The translations under genes and the position numbers were made by a program. DNA of 64,000 nt from assembly GCA_944472135.2 (NCBI GenBank), contig OX235270.1, positions 78,687,168 to 78,751,167 of the forward strand, read 5' to 3'. A model generated the notes under the pieces. That model saw only the letters and a program-made list of their open reading frames with translations. It made no database searches and was not told the origin of the DNA. Shown in pieces: positions 33,590-47,060 of this stretch (position 1 is its first letter; every line of letters begins with the position of its first letter). This DNA comes from Trichobilharzia regenti (Eukaryota > Platyhelminthes > Trematoda > Strigeidida > Schistosomatidae).

Positions 33590-35530
33590 TTTTGTGAGAT
33601 ATTACACTTGAGAAAGGTCACATCTGTTGGCATGTAGAGTCTGTGACAGTGAAGAATAGCAAGTTTCCTCCGAATCATCTTTAGTATGTCATATGAAATT
33701 TACTACTTTCTGTGCAAAAATACTTAAGAAGCTAGACAAATCACTTAATGATAACAAACTTGTGACTAATTTCCCTGTAAATCCAGAGTAATATGTTATC
33801 AAGCTATCTTCTTTAACACTCCCGGCACTACTCAGAACTAGATCTTTACTTCTTCAAAAGTATTTCTTAGGACTTGAAATCCATGCACAATTGACGCCTC
33901 TTGTTCCCGTTTCTGATGATCATCATGGTTGGTTCAAAGCAAAGTTAGTTGACATTGCTCACCAACTCTGCAATGGTCATACAATTCAGAAAATTATCCT
34001 AACATCTGAGCACTTTAAAGCTCTAAAAGAACTAGAGCATAATACTGACATCGTTGTCCTCAGACTAGATAAAGGTTGTGGTGTGGTTTTGATGGAAAAA
34101 ATTGAATAGAAAAATAAAATGTTATTCATTCTTGGAAACAATGACAGATTTACCAGAGAATCCACTTCGGAATATGTGAAGAATGTACAAAATAAGGTGA
34201 CAAATAATCTAGTAAAACTCTTAGACATAAATGCAATTAATAGAGGGAAATTAAACTCACTAAAGCACACAGAATCCCAATTACTATATGTGTGTGGTCT
34301 GCCTAAAACACATAAGCCTAATATGCCTCTCCATCCCATAATGTCAATGTACAGATCCCCAACGCACAAACTTGCAAAGTGGCTGGTGGAAATATTAGAC
34401 CCTATTAGAAGAATCTTATGTACGTCTTCATTGAAAGATACTTTTGAGTTAGTAGATTGTCTTCATAACGTCGATAAAAAGGACAAAACCATGTTGTGCT
34501 TAGACGTTGGTTTTTTATTTACGAGTGTGTACCTCTTTACAGATGGTTGACATTTTATGTGACTACATCTCTTGCAACAATCTCCTATTAACAATATCTA
34601 TATCTTATTTAAAATATTTACTGTTTCTATGTACTAACTATGTTAAGTTTACATTTGAGGGAGAGTATTTTCGCTGGATTGATGGTGTTGCTACGGAAAG
34701 CCCTCTAGGTGCATTGTTAGATGATATACACATGTCGCATGCTGAAAACCTAGCGGAGGACGTAATTAGAAAAGCTTAAGTCATCTAGATGACGTAACAG
34801 TCATTTGTGATAAACCAACAGATGCTATAGAAATCACTGACCAGATCAATAGAGTACAAAACAGCATATCGCTAACATACGTTGAGGAGAATAATGATTG
34901 CTTGCCATTTTTAAATATATTCACAAACAGGCAACAAGACGGGTCAATAAAAACGATCTGTCTGAAAAACGTTCACATGGACAGGAAAGCATCTAAATTA
35001 TCGTAGTTTCTGTCCACTACAGTATAAAAAGGCGTTGGTTAAGTGTTTGTTCAAACGCATTCACTCTATATGTACGACCGACACAAATGAAGAAGAAACA
35101 CGAAACCTCACTGAAATAGTGTTAGATAACAATAACCCTCTGTGTGTGACAAGTACGTGTATGAACGGAATGTCTGAAATGTGTTTCGTAAATAGATTAC
35201 ACGTTTCAGATAAATTATATCTTCATATTGTATTGTTGCAATTCATAAGTGGAACTAATTGCTTTACATTTTGGAATTCCGTATTATCTTTAAAATGTGA
35301 GTTGTCGAGTACATAAAATATTGGGAATATTTTTGTTAGAATTTGCCACTCCTCATTAGATAATTTTATTTGATATAACATACTGTGATATAATAGTATT
35401 AATAACTCTATGACATTTCAAGGGTTATTTATTTCTCATTATCATAATAATGTATTCACACGATTTCCTAACCTGCTTCATATGGCATGATAATGGACAG
35501 CAAATTGTGCTCGAAATATCGTCGACCTAT
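33590..35530 (+). mobile_element. Penelope-like element, decayed, no endonuclease
   Basis: A possible 5' terminal motif (ACTTGAGAAAGGTCACATC at about 33605) precedes RT sequence. RT covers 33891-34779 and the thumb runs to about 35180. The right end (about 35470-35530) shares AAATTGTGCTCGAAAT, inverted, with 25605-25635, suggesting a PLE terminal repeat. No GIY-YIG domain follows the thumb. Confidence 0.7.
33891..35180 (+). pseudogene. PLE reverse transcriptase, broken
   Basis: Frames in order: 33891-34109 (DIVVLRLDKGCGVVLM), 34119-34550 (VCGLPKTHKPNMPLHPIMSM, then LDVGFLFTSV for motif A), 34507-34779 (RWIDGVATESPLGALLDDI for motif B) and about 34780 onward (HLDDVTVICDKP where PLEs have YxDD), then 35035 (VKCLFKRIHSICTTDT) for the thumb. 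The catalytic Tyr is replaced by His, and a TAG at 34107 plus frameshifts break the protein. The RT differs clearly from the copy at 9314-10553, so two PLE lineages are present. Confidence 0.8.
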
Positions 35531-37044
35531 AAATATTATATCAATATGTATCTCATCAACTAAACCGATCTAATATGAGATTATGTTCTACCATAGTGCC
35601 CGAACGGCTCCTTAAATGAGTTGTACGCTGAAGTTTCTAAGAGGAAGAGGAATAATAGCAATGGAACATCCAGCTTTTATATCGTAGGGACGCTATAAAG
35701 CAAGAGAAATATTTACCACTTCACTTTATATCTCATTGTTCTGTTTTGGTTATTAGATCTGTTTTCAGTAGTTTGCTTGTATTCCATCTTATTGGGTTAG
35801 AGTGAATTTATCGGTAGATATTCTGTTGCCTTCGCAAATAATTTCCTAATGTTATTTTATCATATGTGCACTTCCTGTAGTTATTAAAACAGTCATAATT
35901 TTCTGAAGAGCTTTAAGTTGTTTATCAATGTGTATGCAGCATTTTAGTTGATTTTCGCCTGTCTTTCTGAATTTTAATGCACTTGATCCCTTCTTTAACG
36001 TTTACTAGACTTGAAAATTATGGAAATCTTAGATCGTGAGGAAATATATCACATATAGATGTACCTAGTGCCTTAGCGCTCAGAAAAAATGTTAAAATAC
36101 ACCGGTCAGTGTACGCAGGCTCAGATTTCCAAAATGTAGCGTAACAATTAAGACATTGGGTAATATTTAATCTAAGTATGGGAGTGGATAGTAAAACTTA
36201 ATAATGATGAAATGGAAGAAGGTATACTTCTAATTCATAGTCTTCTGGTTGAAAGGTGTGAATTAGATGAAATGGTTACACATAGAAGAAGTAATTTAAT
36301 GTAGCCATACTTAATGATGTTAACTTTTCAGTGCATAATGCAGAGATATAAATACTTCCGGTTGATGACCAAACTTAAAATGGTAGGTTTCTAAATGGGT
36401 TATAAAATCTAAATATTACTAAGATTTTATTTCCAAATTGTTTATCAAATATTCTAAAATGAATAAAATACAAACACTTAAAAGTACAATGATTGTTATA
36501 AAGATAGCTGAAACTAAGAATCAGGTTACTATGCTTTGACTTTTCAGTGTGGCAAGAGTAGAAAAAAGGAAGTCAAATATCCTGGAAACAGTTACTAGCA
36601 AATCGGTTTCAAAGTTTTTTTTCAGGATTTCACCATTATTAAATGTTATTTTTGTGGAAATAAACCTTGAATGAAATTATGTTGAACCATAGGTACTTTA
36701 ACAAGAAAATATCTCACTTAGATCAAAATCCAAAATGCTAAATTTTATCGAATAAAATGAGATTACCGCTGAAACACTGAATAATATTTTAAGAGAAGAA
36801 AAGTAAGGAATCCAAAAAATTATTTTCAGAATGTTAGGTAGGAGACCTTATCTGAGCATACAAATACTGTAAACTCTGAGTTTACAAAAATAGATCTGCG
36901 CAGTTCGGAAACTAGTTTATTGTCAGAATTGTTTTTCGCAGTAGGTACCCCAGTATAGACGTTTTATATTTGCTAGTGCTCAATCGTTAGGTCATAAGCA
37001 TGTGCAAGAAATTTCGTTTCAGCTAAGTTTGTATCGGTCACTAC
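35531..37044. other. AT-rich stretch, nothing firmly recognised
   Basis: No element or long frame was seen. A 51-nt open segment at 36332-36382 lies between a TTTTCAG acceptor and a GTAGGT donor and could be chance. Confidence 0.35.
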
Positions 37045-39165
37045 ATTGAGGAGAGGAGGATGGTGAGAAAAAAGATGACTCGATGCAAAGATGGACAACA
37101 GAAGGCGAAGTTGAGTTCAATGTACACTGCACTGAATCAAGAGAGACGTTAAGAAGAGTGCTAGGAAATACAAAAGAAGATTCTGCGACATACTGGCCAA
37201 CAACTAAACCGCAAGAGGCAGGGCGTGGGTAAGAGGGAGAGCTCAGGACACTATATCAGATAATCAGGTCACTCGGTAGTCGGGAAGAGATCAACGCAGG
37301 TGAAACATATAAAAGGTGGTCATGGGAACCTAGTTACCAAGGAGGAGAAACAAATAAAACAATGGGATGATCACTTCCAAGCACTCTTAAATCGACCATT
37401 AACCACAACTCGTCCAGAAATACCGCCACCACTACCAACAGCGCCCACACAACTGCCAGCCAGTGGACACAAATTCTCCAACGTAATCAGAAATCCTGAA
37501 GGCGATCAAGCTAATGAGAGCCAGCCAAGAAGGCCGTAGGGCCAGGTGGAATTCCCTCCTAAGGGCTGAAAGACGGACCTATAGACTGAAGCAGATTTGA
37601 TCACGCCATTACTGATTGGAGGATAGACTTACTAGTTTGTTAAGTTACCGAAAAAGGGTGACCTACGCCTCACTCTGCAAGAACCGGTGTGGAATAATGT
37701 CCCTGTTAATGCCATTGGATGCAGAACTCCACCAAGGCCACAGGAACAAGGTGGCTGCATTCAATAAAGGCAAATCATGTGCTGATCATATTACAGATGC
37801 ACGTATCATCATCGAACAAATCATAGATTGGCAGTCAACCTTATCGACTAGGAGAAGGCTTTGATCAGACAGCGTTGGCAGCTTATACACTACGGCATGC
37901 AGTCTCCAAGTATTTACCAACCTCGTTCAACATCTGGCTATATGATAATGCCTGCCACGTATCAGGTCACTTAGAACGGAAAACTCAGCGAGGCGTTAGA
38001 ATTGAACACAGGAGAAAGATAAGTTGGCTGGCTGCCTATCATCACAAACGATATTGCCAATTCATGTGGACTGGACTATGGGTTAGACTGTACGTTGGCA
38101 GCGAGGAGACAGGAATACGCTAGACAACCGGTAAGAAGACTCTAGAAGATCTGAATTTCGCGGGTGGATGATATATGTCTAATGTCAAACACTCGAAGAC
38201 TTAGAGGCAGGCGAAAACTGAAAAAAGCTAGTTGAAGAGTGAGGAAGCGAAGACAGGACTCCAGGGGAACAAAAAGGAGACGGAGGTGATGAACCACAAC
38301 GACAACAACAACACCCAGCACCAATCACCATCAACGGTAGAGATTTAACATAGATTACCTACTTCACTTAACCAGCCAGAAAGCATCGTATCAACAATAG
38401 GCAGTAATAATTGATGAAGAAGTCAAAACCAGTCAGAATCCGAAAGGCAAGCTAAACCTCATCAATCTCAAATCAGTTTGGAAATCTTACAAACTCGACC
38501 AGGATTAGGAACAAGACTCGGATTTTCAACACAAATATCGATGAAACCTGACCAACCTGACTTTCATCAACAGCTGTCCCCTTCACTGTCTCCATAGTGA
38601 AGATAACATAACCAGCCGGCAAGAAAGAATCGGCAACAAAAAATTCTGGTTGAGAACATACCAACTATGAGCAGATCGCTCAACAAATATGTAGACGAAA
38701 ATGGAGATGGATTGTGCATACATTGAGGAGGAAGTCAAGTGACATCGTGCTCAATGCAGTTCATCTCTCGAGTGTAATCCTGATTTGAAGCGACGAGTTT
38801 GTCTTTGGTACGAGGGTGACATGTAGGAGATCGTGTGGGGAGGAGTAGGTGAGAGATTATGGACGATCGTTGGCCGAGTTGAAGGGGACAGGAGAAGATA
38901 AAAGAAAGTGGAAATGTTTTTGTTTTTTTTGTTTTTGTTTTTTTGATTACAGCTTGATTCCACACTGTATTTTTGGTGCAAGTATGGAATTTTCAGCATG
39001 GATATCGGTAGCCCAAATTTTCCAGGCCGACCATAGATATCAGGTGTACGTCGGCAAGGGATCGAACCTCGGACTATGTGCATGGTGGGCTAGAGTCCTA
39101 ACCACTGTGCCACCGATATATTTTGAAGCCTATGTTCCACTTTGAACTCAAGGGATTAATAATAA
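37045..39165 (+). mobile_element. RTE-B LINE, 5'-truncated, RT region present
   Basis: It starts at GAGGAGAGGAGGATGGTGAG, which matches 28200 and 57770. The RT region follows: KRWSWEPSYQGGE-like start near 37310, KGKSCADHITDARIIIEQII (about 37770-37830), LRHAVSKYLP...LYDNACHV (37875 onward), then the 3' domain from about 38630. Stops and frameshifts break every domain. A SINE-D is nested at 38918-39117 just before the 3' tail. Flanks TCGGTCACTAC and TCAGTCACTAATG may be a degenerate target duplication. Confidence 0.8.
38918..39117 (-). mobile_element. SINE-D copy nested in RTE-B 3' end
   Basis: T-rich left end (38918-38944), body, and tRNA-like head with box B GGTTCGATCCC (about 39058-39068), ending at the complement of GGTGGCACAGTGG. 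It splits RTE sequence that is continuous at 58770-58790. Near full length. Confidence 0.8.
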
Positions 39166-39329
39166 AATAATAATCAGTCACTAATGAAGAAAACTAGTTA
39201 ACAAAAAGCAGACCTCAAAAGGACCGATCTATTCACCAGACAGCAACTAATATAATCTTCAGTATCGATAAAATGTATCGATAAAATTCACACTTGGAGT
39301 ATCGTGCACTTTGCATTAGGCTCGACAGT

Positions 39330-39480
39330 ATTCAACTGATGACAGTAGTATGTGGGTATACTGGAATGGTTGTGTTTTCTTAGTTGCGTTGTTTATTTGA
39401 TAGGCCTTCATTATACTTCCAGACTACTTCTGTATCTTTTACTTCAGTGCAGTGTCTGTTTCAGGAATACCCCTTGAATG
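39330..39480 (-). repeat. Possible PLE-type terminal repeat
   Basis: On the minus strand, CACTGAAG...TAATGAAGGCC followed by ATCAAATAAACAAC resembles the minus-strand end of the element at 30000-30130. Similarity is partial and the family assignment is tentative. Confidence 0.3.
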
Positions 39481-40689
39481 ATTTGACTACCTTGGTTGGT
39501 TCTCTGCCTGCTACAGTTGTTTTTTGCTTATTGTTACCGGTCGGACAGCCAGCAGAGTATCTTTTCTTCAGTGTCGAATGTGTGGCGAGCTAATAAGATT
39601 GTCTTTGTTGAAATGCGCGTGCCATATGTTTAAATCTTTTAGAAACACTGGTCTCATGTCAATGTGCACTTGAGTTGGCTGCTTTAGATCTCAGTAGAGA
39701 TTTCGGAAGTCATAAAGAATCAGTTTTCGTGATTTGATTAAATAACTGCTAGAAGACTTTATTTAATACTACACATTAAGTTTTGACTTTCTAGGAAGGC
39801 ACGATTTTACCTTTATTTGCTTCATATGCCCAATGAAACTAATCAAAACAATTTTTTAATTAGCATGTAAAGGACATATGGCGTGGACAAGGCTAAATTT
39901 TATTCTTTTCACTCATATGTTAACTGATCTAAATTTCGTGAGTCTGTAGTTTATTCATTGAAATTAAGTCGAAAATTTACATTTGAACATCTGTTCGACT
40001 GAGAGAAAAAACTATATGTTACTAGTATAATGTATTCATATCTAAAGCAAGGTCTGTTGTACGTTTTCTCGGTTAACGTTAAATAATAAACCAGAAAGTA
40101 ATAATTGTATTTACTTTTAGCTAGGCGTAGGTCGTTTGTTGTGTAGATAAGTGAAAATGTGCTTGAGAAATAGATGCAGTATGTGTAGTTAGTTTTTCCA
40201 AAATGAAAGCGGATGTGTATTTAAGCCAATTTATTACTGTAGATATTATCACACCAGCCATTTCTCAATAGGTTTAGTCTTAGAAAAGAAGAAGATTCGC
40301 CTATGATTAAAATATGAGCAGTAAATATTAGCGTGTCTTAATATCTTGTTCTTTAATGAAAATAAGGAAGAAAGGAGTGAGTTCAGAAAATCTTAGGGAT
40401 GCTAACAGACTTACAGTGGTCATAAATTTAAGGGTAAGGATAGTTTTGCCCTAATTAATGCATAGTAGCGTAACTTAGTTGTGCGTACCGACAGCAGTTA
40501 TCAACCACTGACTATTTGATTCGAGCTAAATGCCCATCTACCTTTCATTTTGATATCACAGAGCATCATATGCATACTCATGTAGCGCGTATGACTCATT
40601 TGTAGTGATTTATATATTTGGGGATCCTCATCACAGTTACTTTCATCTTAAAGTTTGGAAGGGCAGCAAATAGGAATTTTTAACAAATA
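39481..40689. other. AT-rich stretch, nothing recognised
   Basis: No domain or repeat head was identified; the frame starting at 39384 is unremarkable. Confidence 0.4.
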
Positions 40690-40825
40690 TCACATCATGG
40701 AGGATTTCATCATGAGCTGACATCAGTTAAAGAACCACTGGAAAACCTGGGAGTACTGGACAACTGTTTCGTCCTAGTTTGGGACTCTTCAGCAGTACGC
40801 ACCCACAGGGGTTCCAATACTTGAA
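40690..40825 (-). mobile_element. SINE-C copy, truncated before the tRNA head
   Basis: A minus-strand 3' part of the 401-bp hammerhead SINE: GAGCTGACATCAGTTA, then the ribozyme (40753-40798), ending just after GCACCCAC where the tRNA-like region would start. This is a 5' truncation. Confidence 0.75.
40753..40798 (-). ncRNA. Hammerhead ribozyme family C
   Basis: The minus strand reads GTACTG, core CTGAAGA, stem II GTCC/GGAC with CAAACTA loop, GAAA, minimal stem III, GUC, CAGTAC. Stem I is six perfect pairs and all core bases are conserved, so it could still cleave if transcribed. Confidence 0.85.
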
Positions 40826-41241
40826 AATGTCACATCAGTTATTTTATGGCGTACTAACCAATTTACTACGAATAATATGACGAGGTATTCATCTGATATG
40901 CTGTGATACAAGACTTTGTTTCCCTTTTAAGAATGTATCTGATAAGTAAATAATGCGATGTGGCCTTACTAAGTAGAGAATAACCCTATGGAAAATAAAA
41001 ACATTCCATTTTATAAGGAAATATAAAAATAAAATACAAATAAAAACTCCCAAAAATAAAAAACTGAATCAAAAAGTAGTAGGTTATTGACAGGAGTGCA
41101 GACAGTTTGTAGAGATACATAGTACTGTGCAATGATCAGTCATGACATGTTTTACATATTATATGAAAATAAAAAATAGTAAGTAAATCTGACAGCTTCG
41201 TTTTTAAAATTAGTGGCTTTTAATCGTGCATTAGCTTACTG

Positions 41242-42808
41242 TAACTATGAAGTTCTGAATGCAATCAAGATGCTAAAAGCTGGGAAAGCAGCAGGATCAG
41301 ATGGAATCCCAGCAGAAGCTTTGAAAATAGACCCAGAGACAACAGCGGACTTGATGACGCCATTATTGGAGAAGTTGTGAAAAGAGGGCAAAGTACCTGA
41401 GGATTGGAAGAAAGGATACTTATTCAAACTTCCAAAGAACGGAGACTTAAGTCAATCCAAAAACTGGCGTGGAATTATGCTCCTGTCCATCCGAAGCAAA
41501 ATACTAAGCCCTGGATGCAAAACTCCTACCGGAACCAGCTGGATTCAGGAGAAACAAGTCATGTATTGATCAAATCGCCACTCTACGAATCATCATTGAG
41601 CAAAGCTTGGAATGGCAGTCCCCTCTCTATCTCAACTTCATCGACTTTGAAAAGGCCTCCGACAGCGTCGATTGAGTGGTCATTTGGCAACCACTTCTCT
41701 ACTACGGGGTGCCATCGACAATTATACATCTCATCCAACAGTTAGTTGTACGACAATGCTGCATGCCAAGTAATCCACAACGGGAAACTTACGGAAACCT
41801 TCGAAGTGAGGACGGGAGTGAGGCAAGGCTGCCTATTATCGCCAATGATCTTCCTGATTGCAGTAGACTGGATAATGCGACAGACAACGGGCAGTGAGGA
41901 AACAGGCATAAAATGGACTCACACAAAAAACTTGGAGGATCTGTACTTGACGGATGATATTTGTCGTATTTGCCACAAATTGGAAGATATGCAAGTGAGA
42001 AGCAACAAGCTGGCAGAAGAAGCATCAAAGATAGGACTTCAAGTGAACATAGATAAAACAGAGGTGATGAAGATTCTTGGCCAACACCAACAGCAACAAC
42101 AACAGACGACAGTCAGCATAAATGGGAGGAACCTGAAAGAAACAACCTCCTTCACCTATCTACCTGGGAAGCATTGTTCCAACTACAGGCGGACGGAACT
42201 GACGAAGATATCAAAACAAGAATCGGAAACGCAAGATAAGCCTTCATTACTCTTAAGTCTGTGTGGAGTTCAACATCATTCAGGATCAAAAATAAGGTCC
42301 GGATTTCCAACTTCAATGTGAAGTCAGTCAGTGCTACCATACGGATCAGAGACTTGCGTTGCGCGTCATAAAGAGCATCTCAAACAAACTAGAGACCTTC
42401 ATTAACAGTTGTCTTCGCTCAATACTCAAGATCAGATGGCCGGCGAGAAAAGATCAGCATCGGGGATCTCTGGCAATGAGCGAACCAACTCAGCAGGAAC
42501 CGATTGTGAAACAAATAGACAGGAACAAAAAGGAGATGGATTGGCTGGTCATACTCTGAGGGAACCATCAAGTGACATCACTAGACAAGCCATTGCTCGA
42601 GTGGAACCCGAAAGGGAAACGGGTAGCGAGTTGTTCGTCAGTGTGAGAGTGATTTGGAGGAGGTCATGTGAGGAGGAGATGAAAGCGTGTGGGCAGACTT
42701 GGAGCGAGTTGAAAAGGTTGGCAGAAAACAGAAGGCAATGGAGACGTTAGGCTGAAGCCCTATGTTCCTCTAGGAACCATAGGATATAATAATAATAATA
42801 ACTATGAA
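41242..42808 (+). mobile_element. RTE-A LINE, 5'-truncated, with 10-bp target duplication
   Basis: The longest RTE-A copy here, flanked by TAACTATGAA (41242-41251 and 42799-42808). It starts in the RT fingers (VLNAIKMLKAGKAAGSDGIP) and ends with GCCCTATGTTCCTCTAGG and a (TAA)n tail, the usual RTE 3' end. The endonuclease domain is lost to 5' truncation. The 3' part is nearly identical to two other loci, indicating recent activity. Confidence 0.9.
41254..42755 (+). pseudogene. RTE-A reverse transcriptase, broken
   Basis: Fingers (KAGKAAGSDGIPAEALK), PEDWKKGYLFKLPKNGDL with NWRGIMLL (41397-41490), motif A (NFIDFEKASDSVD, about 41630-41670), then a frame change. Frame 41746-42321 carries motif B (VRTGVRQGCLLSPMIFL) and motif C as LTDD, where RTE elements have FADD. 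A Gln run (QQQQQQ) follows NIDKTEVMKI. The C-terminal domain (IRWPARKDQHRG) is in another frame to about 42750. A stop at about 41379 and at least two frameshifts make it inactive. Confidence 0.85.
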
Positions 42809-45458
42809 TCTGATTTGAAGCAATCGATGCTATATTTGAGGAAAGAAAGTAGGTTTTATTCAGCTGTTCCTAATATACATTGTTCTGTGATGTGATACAA
42901 ATTTCAAACGACTATTAAACCAAAGCCTATTCATTTTTCCCTTTGGCAATTTTCTTACTATAGCTGTAATTGCAGACGTGGGCGTTTATTGTAATTCTAT
43001 TTACGAAAGCGTTAAACTGTCTGTCAGATTAAATTCTGAGCAAATATTCACTAAAGATCTTTTATAATCTTCGAATTTTCGTCATTCTTTTGTGTTAGAA
43101 ATTTTTGAAAAAGAGCTGATCTACAGAAACTGAACAAGTGTTGATGATTCTTCCCTTTTTATTCATTGCTTTAATACCAATAACACTGAATGAATGTTTC
43201 TACTGACAATGTACCAATCATAATGTCCAGTTCTACACAAAATTTAACTGGTTTCAGAAGTTCTGAAACTCTTTTGGTATTTCACTTTTGTATTTCAATT
43301 CACTGAAGAACTTATTTGCCACAAACGCTTCTTCCAATAGCCAATGATTACTAACAGTAATTTTCAGCATAACTTACTGACAAACTCACTCCACAGGTCT
43401 TATTTAAGCATTTTGTTATGAAAATGTAATTACGAAAAGATGAATACAGTATCTTACGTCAAAACAAATCAAGTCTTACATATTAATAAGATCTGATACG
43501 GGGTACTGGAATGATCTTTTTTATAGACAATTATGGTAGTGTATTTACCTACATATTAGTTCATTTGCAATTTTTAGAAAAAGTGCTATCGGCATCGTTT
43601 CCTCTATTTTTCTATTTGTGTGCTTAAATGATAAGCCCTTATAGCGTAGTCTTGCAGTATTATAATATTTTTTCTAAATGCTAAATAAGCTAGAGACAGA
43701 CAAATGTTTACTTCAGACTTTGTGAACGTCATGAATTTTGCTATCATCTTTGCCATTAAGACCGATTTGTTTGGGTATCTTACGACATAAACGTCTCAGG
43801 AGCATGCATCAGAAGTCTGAAGTGATTAGATCGTATTTCAGAAGGATAGATATCAAATCCAAAGGTTGATTTGATCCCGAATCCTAACTGTACACGAATA
43901 TGCTATGCGTGTATACTGTATTGACCACTACAGTGTACTTGTCTAATAATTCTTCCATTTCATAAAATTCTTCGACCACTTAAGTGGAATGTCAACTTTA
44001 TTTTCAGACATGTGTTAAATATTAGGTTTTATGGGCTTGTGTTCCACAGGCTACCAAAAGATTAAACATATAAATGATTCAGGGCCCTGAAATCTACCTA
44101 ATGGAGGTAGATGTGTTTTTAGAAGTCCATTGAGGTATTCATGTAAACTTATTACCATTTAAGGTTAGCCGAATTTCTGTTTTGATCAAGCAATGTGTCC
44201 CTTCGTTTTTAAAATGGGCGTCTAGTCGGTTATTAAGAAACAATATCGAGTTACTTCTTCCGTTAATGCGGAAGCTGAAATTTTCTTTTATTCTAATAAA
44301 TAAGTTCTGAACACTATTCATGAAGACTCATTCCCTTAACACGGGAATTTGTCACATACATCGTATTCAGGATGGAAGCTTCTAACCTGAGTAAGCCTGA
44401 AATCATGGATGGTTTTTTTCTCAGCATTCTTTTAACAATTTCTCTTTCAAGAAAGACTTCCATATTCTTGTTTTGTTAACAAAGATCTCACTGTCGTATT
44501 TCTTATTCATTTTTATGCATTGACTTGATATTGAATTATGAAAATGTCTTCTGTGAAACTTCTTTAGCATGATTATTGTTAAATACATCATGTCAATTAA
44601 ACCTATTTCTAACAGAGAAGTGTTATTATAACTAATAAAAATAGGCCGAGAGTAATTACTGTTGCATTAAACTGTTTATTTAAGTTCATATAACTCAGAT
44701 TCAAACTGTCCTATACAAAAGACCAAAGCGAAAATGTTTTGTGTACAGGATTCGGCAAAATGAAAATGTCTTCATGGCCATTCACCATTTACAAGGAACA
44801 ATACGTGTCGCGTAGATTAAAAGAAAGATAGACTTCAAAAATAACTATCATTCAAATGTCTGAAATCTTCAGTCATGTTTTATTGGAATTTTAAAGTTTC
44901 TAGTTAACCTATAAAGGTTATATTCTATCCATCTGTTCATTGGGAGTATGAATTACTTGCCTCGGTAGCACATATTCATTCTTTTTAAAAGAAAGTAAAT
45001 ATATATATGTTATTCTGGATCCATCCTCTTAATATCTGTAAATGTCAGTACACCACACTTAAAACCACCAGTCTTCAACCAGGTGGCTTTACCTTTCTTG
45101 TAAAATGCGACAACCAGAAATCTAAGCTGTAGTTAGCTTTATTTATCCAACTAAACTTTCACTTCAGACAATAATCAACTGGCATCCATTTTCTTCCAAA
45201 TAAATTAGACAACTAGGTTTGGTTGCGTACACCGTTAAAAAAATTAACACATTCCTCGTTGACAGGGTAACTGACGAAAATTACACTCATCTTATGAAAA
45301 TTAAAGTCACTACCGAACAGAGAAACTGTTAAGCATTAATGTAAGATCTGAAGTAATGAACTTTAAAAAATGCTTTAAACTTCAATATACCATTAATTTA
45401 AAAAAAACAGCAAAATGATAATATTTTATTAAGAGCAAAGATTCCATAGATGACAGGT

Positions 45459-45500
<42 letters not shown>

Positions 45501-46809
45501 TAGATACTTGATATCTACCCTCTGTACGTTGGTCAGCAAACCACTGCGTTACAACATAGATACTAAGTAGATTTAACATCAGATAATTGGGCTTATAATT
45601 ATTATCATAATAAAAACGTCAAGCGAATAAGCTTCATAAAGCTGAATCACAATGCATTCATTGAACAAAATTAGCTTATGATTTTTGTGTGGTTAAACTT
45701 TAAAATAATTTTTAAGCAATAGAACAGTTAAATGCTTTACTTTCGTAGCGCCACAGACTAACCATTTGCTTGCCAATACACAATAAGGTTAAAACATTGA
45801 CTGGTGTTATGAATCAGGATGATATTAAAACTTCTCGTCTCAGCACCTCAAAAGCTCCCGATCATCTTAGTTTTTAGATACTCTTCTAACCAAACACTTT
45901 ATGTGAGAAAGCTGTTTTCGTCTTGGTGTTACCTTGTGGCAGACAATGACGCCAAATTAATTTGGTAGTTGATCTATAAGCGTAAAAATAAGTTTCTCAT
46001 GTGTAACTTTATTATGTTCACTAGGAAAACTGAATCATCAGAACAAGAAACACTATGCTTTTAGAATTATGATGATTGATCATCGATATTTCTGATGAAA
46101 AAGAATTATTAGCTTAAATTTAAATTTCATATTAGTTAGATTACACTGATTTCATGAAATTTAAACAGGTTAGCAGTAAAAGTGTTTGGCATTTACTCAG
46201 AGAATGAGTGAATTTAAAAATGACAAGTATTAAATGAGTGACAGAAGGTAGCAGTCCTTAAACTAGTACCAATTCTCACCATAATGATGCCAAGAGATAT
46301 TTATAAAAGTATCTGTTTAACCCTGGAAGGTTTAAATGTACAAAAATAATCTTATTTATTAGGCCTGAGATAATAATTAGACTATTTTAAGTCATCTGCT
46401 TGCATGCGCAACATAAAGTGCTACTGATAAGAATAATAATAGTAATATATATATGTAAGTGAAACCATTACACTGTAAGACCTACTTCATCACATCAAAA
46501 CATTGTGGTTTATGATACAAACTAAATTGTAACTTCCCGTTATTTTCCTATGAATTGCTAAATTTTTTGTTTCAGTTTATTCCTCTGCTGGAGAACGTTT
46601 TCACAGTCTACTCAAGATAAGTTACAGTCATGAAATAAAATTTAGGATTCCACCACCCTAACTTGTAAAATAAGATACTTGGATTTAAAGAAGATGTGGT
46701 CGTTATCTTTCAACTAACATGATTTTATGCATTTAAGTAGAATCTACGATTCGATGTGTTTCTTTCTGCAAGTGCTGTATAGTTAAAACAACAGAAAGCT
46801 TCTTAACTG
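42809..46809. other. AT-rich stretch, nothing recognised
   Basis: Four kilobases without a recognised element or exon. An (AT)n microsatellite is at 45461-45498. The frame at 44139-44321 (minus) has no identifiable motif. Confidence 0.4.
45461..45498. repeat. (TA)n microsatellite
   Basis: About 19 uninterrupted TA units. Similar runs are at 50110-50140, 62793-62819 and 63395-63446. Confidence 0.95.
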
Positions 46810-47060
46810 TTACATTACTATTATTATTCCCTTGGGTTCTGAGTGGAACACAGGACTTTAACAGATCACCTAAATTTCATCCTGCGTCCCCCCCCCCTAT
46901 CTAGTTTCACGATTGTCCATAAGCTCTCATTTTCTCCTCATACGATCTCCTCCATGTCACCTTTGGGCGCCCAACCCTCCGTTGCTTATCCGAGTTCCAC
47001 TCGAAGATCTGGCACGCGATGTCACTCACCAGTCTCCCCAGTGTGTGCCCAGTCCATCTT
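46810..47060 (-). mobile_element. RTE-type 3' end fragment
   Basis: The minus strand reads the C-terminal domain (MDWAHTGETGE, then a GDMEEIV segment) and the 3' tail TGTTCCACTCAGAACCC with (AAT)n at the left end. A poly-C run near 46888-46896 interrupts it. The frames at 46843-47216 are shadows on the opposite strand. Confidence 0.7.

Noticed and set aside
44139..44321. Minus-strand ORF as PLE remnant
   Set aside because: I could not match it to any PLE RT or endonuclease motif.
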